A program made the position numbers and the translations under genes. A DNA stretch of 64,000 bases, from contig JAUIIO010000004.1 of the NCBI GenBank assembly GCA_030431715.1, forward strand, positions 64,977 through 128,976, written 5' to 3'. The number at the start of each line of letters is the position of its first letter. The first letter of the stretch is position 1. Under the pieces are notes generated by a model. That model did no database searches. It was not told the DNA's origin and saw nothing but the letters and a program-made list of their open reading frames with translations. This DNA comes from a bacterium. GTDB taxonomy: Bacteria; Bdellovibrionota_C; UBA2361; RFPC01. Positions 7,863 to 15,747 of the stretch are shown here, in pieces.

Positions 7863-8585
7863 CTAGTAATTCCGTCTTCTAAGCGGAATGACATTCGAAT
7901 CATCAGGATCGTAGTGCGGCGCCTCTTCGGCGACCTCTTCTTCTTCCTCAATACGTTGTGATTCAATCTCCTGTGCTGTAGGTGAGCTAACCTTCGAGTT
8001 CTCAATAATGCGTTGAAGTTCGTTATGAGCAGCTTGGCAGGCTTGCATTCTGGCCTTAAGGGAGACAAGGTCGACACTTAAATTTACACATTTAACAAAC
8101 TCCCCACCCTCAGCAGCAGCTTCAAGCTCAAGTTGTCGGGTGTGAAGGTCGGCCTGAAGCAGTCGCCACTCATTGTAAAACTGATCTCTTATGCCATAAA
8201 ACTCAATTACCAACTTTCTGTTGTTAGAGATGGTAAGAAGAGGAGTGATCTTTTGGAGGAGATCTCTGGTGACCTCTTTCCACTGTTGTACTTGCAGTAC
8301 GCTGTAATCAATTGAGTCTACGGCGTGCTCGCTTTCAGTGGGAAAGGAACCGTTAGTAAGATATGAATCCTGTGAAACTGCTACGGGCTGTCGGGAGAGT
8401 TGTTGCAATGGTGACGACGAAGACTGAGTTGATCTATTGCGAGCACTTCCACTTTTAGAAGTGTGACCTAAAGGCCTTGAAGCATGTCCAAGAGGAGAAT
8501 TACCAGAAGAAGAATATAACCTTAAAGCTTTCCGTGTCTTTTGTGTAAGCTTTGAAAGTTTGTTGCGAAAGGTGTCGTGTTCCAT
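7863..8585 (-). CDS. hypothetical protein with helical middle region
   Basis: 240 residues. The first ~90 are Ser/Arg/Gly-rich low complexity. Residues ~95-205 are predicted helix, including a stretch like a two-helix coiled coil (QLELEAAAEGGEF and the helix containing ARMQACQAAHNEL). The C-terminus has a Glu-rich run and ends in a basic tail, PLRRRNY. No signal peptide or membrane segment. I do not recognise a family. It faces the phosphoribosyltransferase-like gene tail to tail across the palindromic repeat. The helix core loosely resembles flagellar or chaperone-like small helical bundles, but nothing supports that beyond shape. Confidence 0.55.
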   Translation of the reverse strand: MEHDTFRNKLSKLTQKTRKALRLYSSSGNSPLGHASRPLGHTSKSGSARNRSTQSSSSPLQQLSRQPVAVSQDSYLTNGSFPTESEHAVDSIDYSVLQVQQWKEVTRDLLQKITPLLTISNNRKLVIEFYGIRDQFYNEWRLLQADLHTRQLELEAAAEGGEFVKCVNLSVDLVSLKARMQACQAAHNELQRIIENSKVSSPTAQEIESQRIEEEEEVAEEAPHYDPDDSNVIPLRRRNY

Positions 8586-8686
8586 AGACGATGATTATAG
8601 TAGAACAAATTCTGAATTACAAAAAAATTACGAGTGTTTTTTTACTGCGAGTAAGAAAATTTCAAGAGAAAAAAATCGCCAACAGT

Positions 8687-9067
8687 TTATCCACAGTGTC
8701 GTAAGATGTCGGCTCGCAGTCTTCCACAGGTACGCGAAGCGTGTTGCAATCTGGCAACGGTGACATCATCAGGTATTTTTGTTGGATCAAAAGCACCGTT
8801 AACCAGCCAACGATACGAGTGCGGGCAGCTTTTTTTAAATCCTGCAATCGCCTCTTTAAGTTTGTCGGTTAAGCTCGAAGAGAGAGACGGAAGTGACTCA
8901 AGCCGTCCAAGCAATCGAAGCCCAACGTGTACATGAAGTACTGCGGGAAGATCGTCTTCTCGCTCTCTCTTTATCTTTAAGGACGAATCACCCAGAAGAC
9001 GCTTAAGGATGCGAACTGATAACCCTAGCTCCTTAGCAAGCATTTCGAAATCTTGTTCTATAGTCAT
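8687..9067 (-). CDS. hypothetical protein
   Basis: 126 residues, no signal peptide or membrane segment. The N-terminus (MTIEQDFEMLAKELGLS) looks like the start of a small DNA-binding or helix-turn-helix-like domain: two short helices with a turn at GLS, then VRILKRLLGD. The rest is helical with a conserved-looking 'HSYRWLVNGAFDP' in the middle. No family recognised. It lies 101 bases upstream of the start of the preceding leftward gene; the two may form an operon. Codon use is like its neighbours. Confidence 0.5.
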   Translation of the reverse strand: MTIEQDFEMLAKELGLSVRILKRLLGDSSLKIKREREDDLPAVLHVHVGLRLLGRLESLPSLSSSLTDKLKEAIAGFKKSCPHSYRWLVNGAFDPTKIPDDVTVARLQHASRTCGRLRADILRHCG

Positions 9068-9462
9068 ATGGCTGACATACCGGACATTTTTACCGACTTT
9101 CTTCTACCGCTACAGGGCAAAGTTTACCACACTCTGAAATGGCACCAAAAAATATATTGAATTTCCAGGATGTTAAATATGGCCCGCGGTTTGCTTTAGA
9201 TAATCTTGCTACTTAAAGATATGTTTGGGTTGATTATCGGCGCCTCCTTGACCACACGCACACACTCTTGCCGGTTTTTAACTCTAGTATTTTTAAGATA
9301 GTAATTCGCGGGTACATCACGGAGAGACTTCAATGCTTTCTGTGTGCCTCAATTGTAGCGAGGCTGCGAATTCTTAAGCCGGGCACTACGGGCCCGGCTT
9401 ATTTTTCTCCTCTGGTCAAGAGTGCTGGACAGAGGATTCCGTGTTCAAGTAGGCTGCGACTT
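9068..9462. other. 395-base region without a gene
   Basis: Lies between the divergent starts at 9067 (leftward) and 9463 (rightward). Contains a strong terminator-type hairpin (9376-9406) 57 bases upstream of the rightward gene. An ATG-less extension of the downstream frame runs back through the hairpin but has no signal peptide, so I treat it as noncoding. A short RNA or an attenuated leader ending at the hairpin is possible. Confidence 0.4.
9376..9406 (+). terminator. terminator-like hairpin in leader
   Basis: A 9-base GC-rich stem (AAGCCGGGC at 9376-9384 with GCCCGGCTT at 9392-9400), a 7-base loop and then ATTTTTC. It lies upstream of the glycosidase gene in the same direction, so it would either end a short RNA or attenuate the gene. 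Confidence 0.75.
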
Positions 9463-10263
9463 ATGGCCCCCTCTCTTACTCCTGCTTATTTAATCTTATT
9501 TTTGATGCTTCTCTCAGGGCAATATCTCTTAGCACAGACTGACTCTGAAACAATAAGCTGGAAGAAGATCGGAGATGATCTGGAGCTTGCGGTTATCCAT
9601 GCTTCTGAATCAAATATTTTTGCTACTGACATGTACCTTTTGAGGACATCGCTTAAGCGTTTTGATCTAGCGGTAATTCGAGCAGAAGAATTTCAAAAGT
9701 CGAGAATGACCGCCAAGCAACTATGCCTTGCCAGTAAATCCTATGTCTGTATCAACGCAAATTTCTTTGACAAAAATGCTCAAACACTTGGTCTCGTTGT
9801 TCAACAGGGAATCGTGCAAAACAAAATGCATCGCGGCGGAAAGACTCTCACTGGTATCTTCTATACTGGAAGGACGTCTCCTCATATCGTTTCCAGATCC
9901 TCGTTGCCCGAGTCAGGCGTGCTTCATGCCGTTCAGGCTGGGCCACGACTGATCGAAGATGGAAAGCCGATTGTTGGTTTTAAAGAGAACCACAACGCGT
10001 CCAGACGGTCAGGAGTATGTATTGATAAGAAGGACCGAATTGTGTTTTTTGCCAGCTCTGCAGGCATTACAGGCGTCCCTCTCTTTGAACTGCAGCAGTT
10101 ACTGCTCTCAGACACGCTTGGCTGTCGTGACGCGATAAACCTTGATGGAGGAGGCTCTACACAGCTCTATATCTCGCCTGATATACCCGGTGCTGCTACG
10201 TCATTTAAGGGACTTACCATACCGGGGCGCGATAGAGTGCCCGTAGCGCTTGCCCTTAAATAA
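9463..10263 (+). CDS. exported phosphodiester glycosidase family (DUF2233/NAGPA-like) protein
   Basis: 266 residues from the ATG at 9463, where a signal peptide begins (MAPSL, hydrophobic core, cleavage near LLA-Q). The same frame continues upstream to 9268 but crosses a terminator hairpin and spoils the signal. The mature part fits the domain shared with the mammalian uncovering enzyme NAGPA: 'VCINANFFDKN', 'AVQAGPRLIEDG', 'RRSGVCIDKKDRIVFF' and the hallmark 'AINLDGGGSTQLYI' near the C-terminus, then 'RDRVPVALAL'. Bacterial members are predicted to cleave sugar-phosphodiester links in envelope polymers. Likely periplasmic. No neighbour clarifies its substrate. Confidence 0.85.
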   Translation: MAPSLTPAYLILFLMLLSGQYLLAQTDSETISWKKIGDDLELAVIHASESNIFATDMYLLRTSLKRFDLAVIRAEEFQKSRMTAKQLCLASKSYVCINANFFDKNAQTLGLVVQQGIVQNKMHRGGKTLTGIFYTGRTSPHIVSRSSLPESGVLHAVQAGPRLIEDGKPIVGFKENHNASRRSGVCIDKKDRIVFFASSAGITGVPLFELQQLLLSDTLGCRDAINLDGGGSTQLYISPDIPGAATSFKGLTIPGRDRVPVALALK

Positions 10264-10887
10264 TTTTGGAGAAGTCTTTGGTTTAAGGCTGAATCTATAG
10301 TAGAATCACTCGTTAGTTCTGGTTTATCCAACCCCGGTTCTTGAAGCTCGAAGCTCGTACTTTTGCGCTTGATAGTTTTGAAGCGAAGGAGTACTGCTCG
10401 ATTTTATTTCGCTTCTTCCCCATTTTATATTTTTGTTTTTTCTCACTAGGCTCTTTTTAAAAGATCAAGGCGCCATGCTGAGAGATTGTTCTTCCGGGTT
10501 GGTCTCACGATCTCGTGGCCCTGCAATCGAGTTGTACAACTTTGAGCCTTGCATGCTTTAAGTTGTAGACCGAGAGAAGAGAGCTTGGATCGATGAGCGT
10601 GGATGACAACGGTGTTGCGATAGCGTCGTGTTACAAGAGCGCTGTGTTGCAACAACACCATGTCGCAAGAGTAGAGAGGCATTTTTAACTTTGACAAGGT
10701 TGCTTCTCGCACATGCGAAAATGTCATGTTGTCAAGAGGGTTTGAAGCCCCTCTTCACCATTTGCTACACTATTAATGGTGATGAGCTATCCACAGGGGG
10801 AGACCTGAATAACTAACGTAATATGTTTCAATGATGAAACTTTTACACATTGACAGTTTTAAGCAATTTAACTTAAGGTGAGGCATT
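10264..10887. other. 624-base noncoding region rich in hairpins
   Basis: No credible gene. A terminator-like hairpin (arms 10380-10387 and 10408-10415, then T-rich) follows the glycosidase gene. From 10535 to 10782 there is a chain of perfect short inverted repeats: 10535-10542/10560-10567, 10611-10617/10653-10659, 10691-10697/10729-10735, 10735-10740/10749-10754 and 10755-10762/10775-10782. This density suggests a structured RNA or a protein-binding DNA element. Confidence 0.45.
10380..10440 (+). terminator. terminator-like hairpin after the glycosidase gene
   Basis: GAAGCGAA (10380-10387) pairs with TTCGCTTC (10408-10415) across a 20-base loop, followed by a T-rich tail (about 10420-10440). 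Confidence 0.5.
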
Positions 10888-11454
10888 ATGGGTGTTGGAG
10901 TTATTCAGAGAGAATTTACCGCTAAAGAAGTGCAGGCTGTTCTTCGCAAGCTTACCAGTGGTGAAGAGAAAATAGGCCTTGCTTTACTTAACTACTATGC
11001 GCGGACAAACCTCGTGCCTTGCACTGGGAAGAGTCTTAGCCGTGGTCGAGCTAAGTACTCGTACTCGGATCTGATCTTACTTTGCTGGCTTTTTCGTATG
11101 AAGAAAGAGGGGCTTCCTGTAAACAGATTTCGCCGTGGGATAGATTATCTCAGGAAAAAGCTCCCAAGACTCCACAAGAACCCTTCAGACATGGTTCTCT
11201 TAACAGACGGTCGCCATCTCTTCTTAAAGCACCGTGTTGAGGAGAAGGGTCAGATAGCTGAAGTTCTTACCGGGAAGAAAGCCGGTCAGTATGTCTGGGC
11301 TTACGCCATTGGATCGCTCATTGAAGAAGTACATCGCATTATCGAAGAAGACATCGAGAACAATGGCACCCCTCTTGCTAGTGAAGGCGTATCTACGGTA
11401 GGCTCAGCAGAACAGGGGAGCTCTGAAGCCAGTAGCAACAGAGATGCAGCTTAA
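10888..11454 (+). CDS. MerR-like helix-turn-helix protein
   Basis: 188 residues. Residues ~40-95 read like a MerR-type winged helix: 'KYSYSDLILLCWLFRM' followed by 'KEGLPVNRFRRGIDYLRKKLP', i.e. the helix that precedes the wing and the 'L-x-x-I/R-x-x-L' pattern. The usual N-terminal YTISELA-like helix is weak, and the C-terminal ~90 residues are an unknown domain ending in a Ser/Gly/Ala tail. The start has GGTGAGG upstream. It is probably a transcription factor or a DNA-binding adaptor. It lies 28 bases before a tiny membrane-protein gene and downstream of the hairpin-rich region, which could be its target. Confidence 0.6.
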   Translation: MGVGVIQREFTAKEVQAVLRKLTSGEEKIGLALLNYYARTNLVPCTGKSLSRGRAKYSYSDLILLCWLFRMKKEGLPVNRFRRGIDYLRKKLPRLHKNPSDMVLLTDGRHLFLKHRVEEKGQIAEVLTGKKAGQYVWAYAIGSLIEEVHRIIEEDIENNGTPLASEGVSTVGSAEQGSSEASSNRDAA

Positions 11455-11482
11455 CAACAGTCGCTTATTATAGATTCCGTTT

Positions 11483-11641
11483 ATGTCACGTAGCAGTACA
11501 GTCAAGCAACTCTTCACACTCCTCATGGAAAAGAAAGCCTGGTGGCTCGTTCCCATGGTTACGGTATTCCTTTTACTGGGCGTGCTTATTGTTGCGACTA
11601 CGGGATCCTCTTTGTCGCCATTTATTTATGCACTCTTTTAG
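11483..11641 (+). CDS. DUF5989 small membrane protein
   Basis: 52 residues. It matches the DUF5989 layout: a short basic N-terminus, 'EKKAWWLVPM', one transmembrane helix, then 'GSSLSPFIYALF' at the very end. These proteins are usually found beside SxtJ-like proteins and carbamoyltransferases in natural-product or polysaccharide loci; neither neighbour is here. It follows the MerR-like gene by 28 bases and may share its transcript. The role is not known in any organism that I can name. The ATG has no strong ribosome site, but the family match decides the call. Confidence 0.75.
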   Translation: MSRSSTVKQLFTLLMEKKAWWLVPMVTVFLLLGVLIVATTGSSLSPFIYALF

Positions 11642-11703
11642 AGACTGACCCCTGCGGACTTAGCGTGCTCACTTAGAATTCGTTCTCATTTTGAATAATC
11701 GTA

Positions 11704-12039
11704 CTATTCTTGGGTAACCTCTGGCACACCAGAGTCATTACTAGAGAGAGGTGCGTCGATAAGCTTGCCAAGAAATGCATGCTCTTCTCGCCATTCGGAA
11801 TCAACGTCGTAAAGAAAGCAAAGAAGCTCAGCTACAAGACGTAAAGATTCGTGCTGAATGTGATCTCCAGTGTGAAGCTGTGAAAGGAGAGATGATAGTT
11901 CGTGATCTTCTTCCACCGGGATGCCTGACTTTTCAGCGAGGGCTACGATAATCTTTGCGATTTCGCCGTACCCCATAGCGACAACTCTTGGGAGCTCTTT
12001 AAGATCTTGATACTGTAATGCAATGGCGCGATTTTTCAT
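11704..12039 (-). CDS. hypothetical EscU/FlhB-C-like small protein
   Basis: 111 residues. The N-terminal half reads 'AIALQYQ' then 'PRVVAMGYGEIAKIIVALAEKSGIPVEEDHEL', which is the pattern of the C-terminal FlhB-like domain (FhlB/EscU-type small proteins: 'A-x-A-L-x-Y', then 'A-G-G-E-I-A-x-x-I-x-x-A-E-x-x-G-I-P'). That family's stand-alone members occur in flagellated bacteria and are thought to relate to export-switch function. Residues ~60-111 are helical and acidic. The NPTH cleavage motif of full FlhB is absent. No membrane segment. Good match by pattern, but not verified by search. Confidence 0.65.
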   Translation of the reverse strand: MKNRAIALQYQDLKELPRVVAMGYGEIAKIIVALAEKSGIPVEEDHELSSLLSQLHTGDHIQHESLRLVAELLCFLYDVDSEWREEHAFLGKLIDAPLSSNDSGVPEVTQE

Positions 12040-12079
12040 GCAAACATTCTTTCTGAGTGTACGAAGCGCCTTGCGCCTC

Positions 12080-12580
12080 TTAACTCTCTTTTTGCTTCAT
12101 CAGCTCCTGCGGCAACCTCCAGCCACCGGGCTTGGGATATTCATCATCGCCAAAGAGGAGTTGATTTGAGCGTTCATAATCCACAAGCGCTTCAATAAAA
12201 TTCATGGTAGCCCTCAGTGAGTACTCATGTATGAAGTGATTCAAAGAGCGTTCGGAGTGCGCGAGGGCTCTTTTGAGGTCGCGCTCAACAGGAGTCATGT
12301 TATCGCCATTTTCAATAAAGGCCTGTCTAAAACGCTCTGCCAGCTCAACCTCGGTAGTAAGCTCTTCCCACTCCATCATCTCGATGACGCGGTGAGCTCT
12401 GGTGCGCTTTGATTCTCTTAAAACAATAAATCTCGCGACAAAGGCGGTTCGCCGCGCTTTGATAAGTGCGTCCTTTTGTTCCGGCGTGAGATCTTGTTCT
12501 TGTTCTGACATTTCCATTACATGTGACACTTCCATAGTCTCCCTGCGAGGTTTTATCGGGGCGCAGTGGTTATTATTCAT
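12080..12580 (-). CDS. hypothetical helical protein
   Basis: 166 residues from the ATG at 12580, preceded by AGAGGA. A longer frame to 12871 would run over the start of the oppositely oriented gene at 12696 and is less likely; an ATG at 12535 after AGGGAG is the other candidate. The chain is charged and helical with no signal or membrane segment; it contains a run of repeated Arg/Glu and ends 'PGGWRLPQELMKQKES'. Family not recognised. It lies 41 bases upstream of the FhlB-like gene in the same direction, so the two may be co-transcribed, and a flagellar-export link is conceivable but unsupported. Confidence 0.5.
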   Translation of the reverse strand: MNNNHCAPIKPRRETMEVSHVMEMSEQEQDLTPEQKDALIKARRTAFVARFIVLRESKRTRAHRVIEMMEWEELTTEVELAERFRQAFIENGDNMTPVERDLKRALAHSERSLNHFIHEYSLRATMNFIEALVDYERSNQLLFGDDEYPKPGGWRLPQELMKQKES

Positions 12581-12695
12581 ATGTTCCTCTATGAGATCGT
12601 CAGATAAGCTCTGAAACTTAAAACAAAATAGCTTCTTCCGGGAGCACGGAGACGATTTCTGGTATTTTTGAGTGATCCCGGTATAATAGAAACAC

Positions 12696-13883
12696 ATGAG
12701 AAGTAAACATACGAAAATCCTTGATGGCCTTAAGGCGTTTAGTGATAAGCGCTTGGGGATTATAACGGCCCCTATGCTCTCCCCCTCTGAGCCAAACAAA
12801 ACTGCGCAGCCTTCGGTATCAGCGTTGCTTGTAGCGCCTGCTGAGGACATGACCCCTGAAGCGTTAAACACGATGCTTCATATTTGTGGAGCCGAGGTAA
12901 GTGTTGCTCTTAGCCCTTCTCGAACTGAGAGTCTTTTATTGTCCCCAATGAACGTAGAGCAAAGTTATCTCTCTGGACGAAACAAAACCGGGCCGTATCA
13001 TTGTGTGTCTGTAGAGGCCAGAGTTGGTGTGAGCACCGGCATTAGCACTGCAGACCGTGCGAAGACCATATCACTCCTCGGATCTCCAGAACCTGACCCA
13101 AGAAGTCTTGTGAAGCCTGGTCATATATTCCCGGTCTGTGTTCGAGAAGGTGGAGTTCTTGTGCGAAACGACTTACCAGAAGGGGCTCTAGATCTTGTAC
13201 GACTCGCCGGGTTTACCGATGCTGCCGCATACATCCCGCTCTTAAGTGGTAGTGGTGATCTGTGTTCAGCTGATGAGTTGGAACAGATCTCAAGCCAGAA
13301 CGCTATTCCCCTAGTTCATCTTGGTGAACTTATTGAACACCGACTCCAGACGGAACAGCTTGTTTCACGTGTAGCAAAAGCGAAACTACCAACAAGAGCA
13401 GGTGGAGAACTCACGGCGTATGCGTATCAGTCTCTCATACATTCAGGCGAGCATATTGCGCTTGTTAAAGGGAGCATTGACTCCACACAACCTGTTTTAA
13501 CGCGCGTACAGGCCGAACATACTTTTGAAGATGTTTTTGGTGCAGATACAAGAATGAGCTCACGAGATAAGATCCAAGAAACGCTACATGCGCTTGGGGA
13601 TGCAGAGTGCGGGGTGTTTGTCTACTTACGCCGCGCTGACCCCGGACTCCTTGCAAAGCAGGTAGCAGAGCCTGCGAGTTCAGAGAGACTCCCTCAGGCT
13701 GCAGTTATGCAAGAGTACGGCATCGGTGCCCAGATCCTACGCGATCTTGGCGTGCGTAAGATCCGTTTACTCACAACCTCCCCGGCGTCAAGTATTCGTG
13801 GGCTTGATTCATTTGGTCTTGAGATTGTTTCATATGAAGAACTTTCGCCATCTCAGGTGGCTTCAGCTGTAGGAGAGAGATAA
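12696..13883 (+). CDS. RibBA-like protein lacking catalytic residues
   Basis: 395 residues, the size of a RibBA fusion. The RibB half keeps 'TGISTADRAKTI' (114-125) and 'PGHIFPV' (141-147), but the acidic DRENEGD metal loop near the N-terminus is absent and GHTEAAVDL is changed to 'LPEGALDL'. The RibA half keeps 'GIGAQILRDLGVRKIRLL', but the zinc-cysteine motif is replaced by 'RVQAEHTFEDVFGADTR' (270-286) and the RQEGRGIGL arginine loop by 'LRRADPGLLA'. So neither DHBP synthase nor GTP cyclohydrolase II activity is expected. The gene ends in TAATG, sharing one base with the HD hydrolase, which makes a joint function likely. It could be a regulatory pseudoenzyme. Confidence 0.8.
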   Translation: MRSKHTKILDGLKAFSDKRLGIITAPMLSPSEPNKTAQPSVSALLVAPAEDMTPEALNTMLHICGAEVSVALSPSRTESLLLSPMNVEQSYLSGRNKTGPYHCVSVEARVGVSTGISTADRAKTISLLGSPEPDPRSLVKPGHIFPVCVREGGVLVRNDLPEGALDLVRLAGFTDAAAYIPLLSGSGDLCSADELEQISSQNAIPLVHLGELIEHRLQTEQLVSRVAKAKLPTRAGGELTAYAYQSLIHSGEHIALVKGSIDSTQPVLTRVQAEHTFEDVFGADTRMSSRDKIQETLHALGDAECGVFVYLRRADPGLLAKQVAEPASSERLPQAAVMQEYGIGAQILRDLGVRKIRLLTTSPASSIRGLDSFGLEIVSYEELSPSQVASAVGER

Positions 13884-15160
13884 TGGGATCAATGGTGAGC
13901 TTTGCTGATGTTGTCTTTTCGTCTGTTACGTTTAATGCAGACGACCCGGCCGAACGGCTTTTGCTGGATCTCATCGATACGCGCTGGTTTCAAAGATTAC
14001 GAGACATAAGTCAAACTGCGAACACTCGACTCGTTTATATGTTTTCTGAGCACTCACGCTTTGGACACAGCGTTGGTGTAGCGCATCTTACTAATATCCT
14101 CCTCTCTAAACTGATGCAGAGATATCCCGAAAAGATTGCCCCTTACCGTCTCCCCGTTTTAGCGGCCGCACTTCTGCATGACATCGGACATTTAGCTCCT
14201 GGCTCACACACTGCATACAGGACATGGTTTCCTGATGAGGCCGATGTCCATGAGGAGATATCTTGTAAGGTTATCGAGCAAGATGAGGAGATCGTAAATC
14301 TTTTTAAACATCTTGGAGAAGCTGATCTTAGTACACAGATATCAGCTGTGCTCAGCGAATCCCCTGATCTGCCGCCATGGACTTGGCAAGTGATCTCAGG
14401 AGGCGGGTGGAACACGGATCGTGGGAACTGGTGCATCGTAGATAGCATTCTCGCAGGAGTGAAATATGGACAATATAATGTCGCTGCACTCACTGATTCA
14501 ATTACACTCACTGACTCTGATGAGCTAGCTCTTGAGGAGAATCGGCTCGATGCGATGATGCACTTTGCTATATCAAGACATGCAATGTACCGGCAGCTCT
14601 ATCAGCACCGCGTGCTCATGGCCTGTGACCGCTTGAATGCCTCAATTGCAAAGAGAGCTCGTGAGATCGCTTCTTCTAAGGAGCTTTATACTGATGAAGT
14701 TATGAGCCAGGTGCTTTCGGTGCACACGCCTTTAGACCTTCCCCTTAGTGTACTCTATGAGATGAATGAAAGCTGGTGGCGATACCATATTAATCGCTGG
14801 CGGAGTGCCGATGATCCTATCTTATCGGATCTGTGTAAGAGGCTTATCGAACGTAAGCTCTTAAAGACAATTCGACTGCAACCTGAGGATAATCCTGAGA
14901 CCCTCCTTGAACTTGCCCAAAAAGCGAGTGCTGAGGTCGGATATGATCCTGATTACTACGTTCACCGTTTTTCACTCGCTCACATGCATTCAAGTGAAAA
15001 GCAACAGTCTATGAAGGTACTCACTGATAGTGGAAAAGTTATTACGATGACAGAGGCCGATCCACTCTATCTAGCTCTTTTAAATGAAACTCAGAGCCCT
15101 CATAGAAGTTGGATCGCACTCCCAGCAGAAGCAAAAGAAAGAATGGGGAGGAAGAGATAA
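13883..15160 (+). CDS. HD-domain phosphohydrolase (dNTPase-like)
   Basis: 425 residues. The HD-superfamily metal ligands are all visible: His62 (RFGHSVG), His99-Asp100 (LLHDIGH), His123-Glu124 and Asp179 in 'NTDRGNW', with 'DSILAGVKYGQYN' after it, as in the dGTPase/YwfO family (COG1078). Family enzymes hydrolyse dNTPs or related nucleotides in the cytoplasm. The start codon overlaps the stop of the RibBA-like gene (TAATG) and has AGGAGAGAG upstream, so translation is coupled. Substrate not assigned; the partner hints at a nucleotide or flavin-precursor link. A short gap separates it from the convergent globin gene. Confidence 0.85.
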   Translation: MGSMVSFADVVFSSVTFNADDPAERLLLDLIDTRWFQRLRDISQTANTRLVYMFSEHSRFGHSVGVAHLTNILLSKLMQRYPEKIAPYRLPVLAAALLHDIGHLAPGSHTAYRTWFPDEADVHEEISCKVIEQDEEIVNLFKHLGEADLSTQISAVLSESPDLPPWTWQVISGGGWNTDRGNWCIVDSILAGVKYGQYNVAALTDSITLTDSDELALEENRLDAMMHFAISRHAMYRQLYQHRVLMACDRLNASIAKRAREIASSKELYTDEVMSQVLSVHTPLDLPLSVLYEMNESWWRYHINRWRSADDPILSDLCKRLIERKLLKTIRLQPEDNPETLLELAQKASAEVGYDPDYYVHRFSLAHMHSSEKQQSMKVLTDSGKVITMTEADPLYLALLNETQSPHRSWIALPAEAKERMGRKR

Positions 15161-15167
15161 AAAGAAA

Positions 15168-15578
15168 TTACTTGGGCTCTTGTGGTGCCTTCATCATATC
15201 AAGCCCTATCTTCATCACTGCGCGCCAAGCCTCATCTATCGCCTGATTGTACTTTGGATCGACCTCCTCGACTACACTCATAAGAGCATCCAGCCAGAGG
15301 TCGTAGTGTGCAGATTTTACTCCAAGCTCATGGTGATAATTTGAAAGAGATTCAACTTTCTTAATACTTAAACGCGAGCCATCAGAAGCCATAATAAGGT
15401 AAATGGTTGCATCCCTGACCATCCGCTTTACTCGGCTGAGATCCACTCCCTGAAAGAGTTGCTGAATCTCATCTGATGCAGAAAGAAAACGGTCGTAGAA
15501 TATGTCAAAGAAGCTTTCTTTCTCTCGGCAACGTTCATAGCTATCATGAAAAAGTTCTAGATCAGAATCCCTAAGCAT
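15168..15578 (-). CDS. bacterial globin
   Basis: 136 residues, the length of a single-domain bacterial globin. Residues ~20-45 (FYDRFLSASDEIQQLF) fit helices A-C, 'VKRMVRDATIYLIMA' helix E, and 'YHHELGVKSAHYDLW' the F-G region with His82 (four residues before Gly86) as the probable proximal heme ligand; the C-terminus 'EAWRAVMKIGLDMM' fits helix H. Such proteins bind oxygen, NO or act as sensors. It is monocistronic, facing the HD gene tail to tail. The fold is clear, the role (NO detoxification, oxygen sensing) is not. Confidence 0.85.
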   Translation of the reverse strand: MLRDSDLELFHDSYERCREKESFFDIFYDRFLSASDEIQQLFQGVDLSRVKRMVRDATIYLIMASDGSRLSIKKVESLSNYHHELGVKSAHYDLWLDALMSVVEEVDPKYNQAIDEAWRAVMKIGLDMMKAPQEPK

Positions 15579-15747
15579 AAATCCTCAACACAAAACTGGA
15601 GAAGGCGCCAGTGATACGCAAGACGCGAGTAGGACGCAAAAAATACGCACATTCCCACATCAAAATATAACGTATAGCCCGGAAATATCAACTAGGACAA
15701 TTTGAGAATAAGAAAAGAGCTGGCGTGTAAGAGAAACCCTGACTGGC

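Noticed and set aside
8687..8695. Perfect TTATCCACA DnaA-box word
   Set aside because: A single 9-base match is expected about once by chance in ~130 kb of double-stranded sequence; no second box or AT-rich unwinding element is beside it, and dnaA/dnaN are absent.
9268..9462. Longer N-terminus of the glycosidase gene
   Set aside because: It runs through a terminator hairpin and places the signal peptide internally; the ATG at 9463 gives a normal leader.
10446..10727. 93-codon leftward open frame
   Set aside because: It lies across the hairpin-rich region, has an unnatural composition and no ribosome site; the hairpins explain the sequence better.
12580..12871. Longer N-terminus of the leftward gene at 12080
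   Set aside because: It would overlap the start and first 170 bases of the RibBA-like gene on the other strand; the extension has no credible domain.
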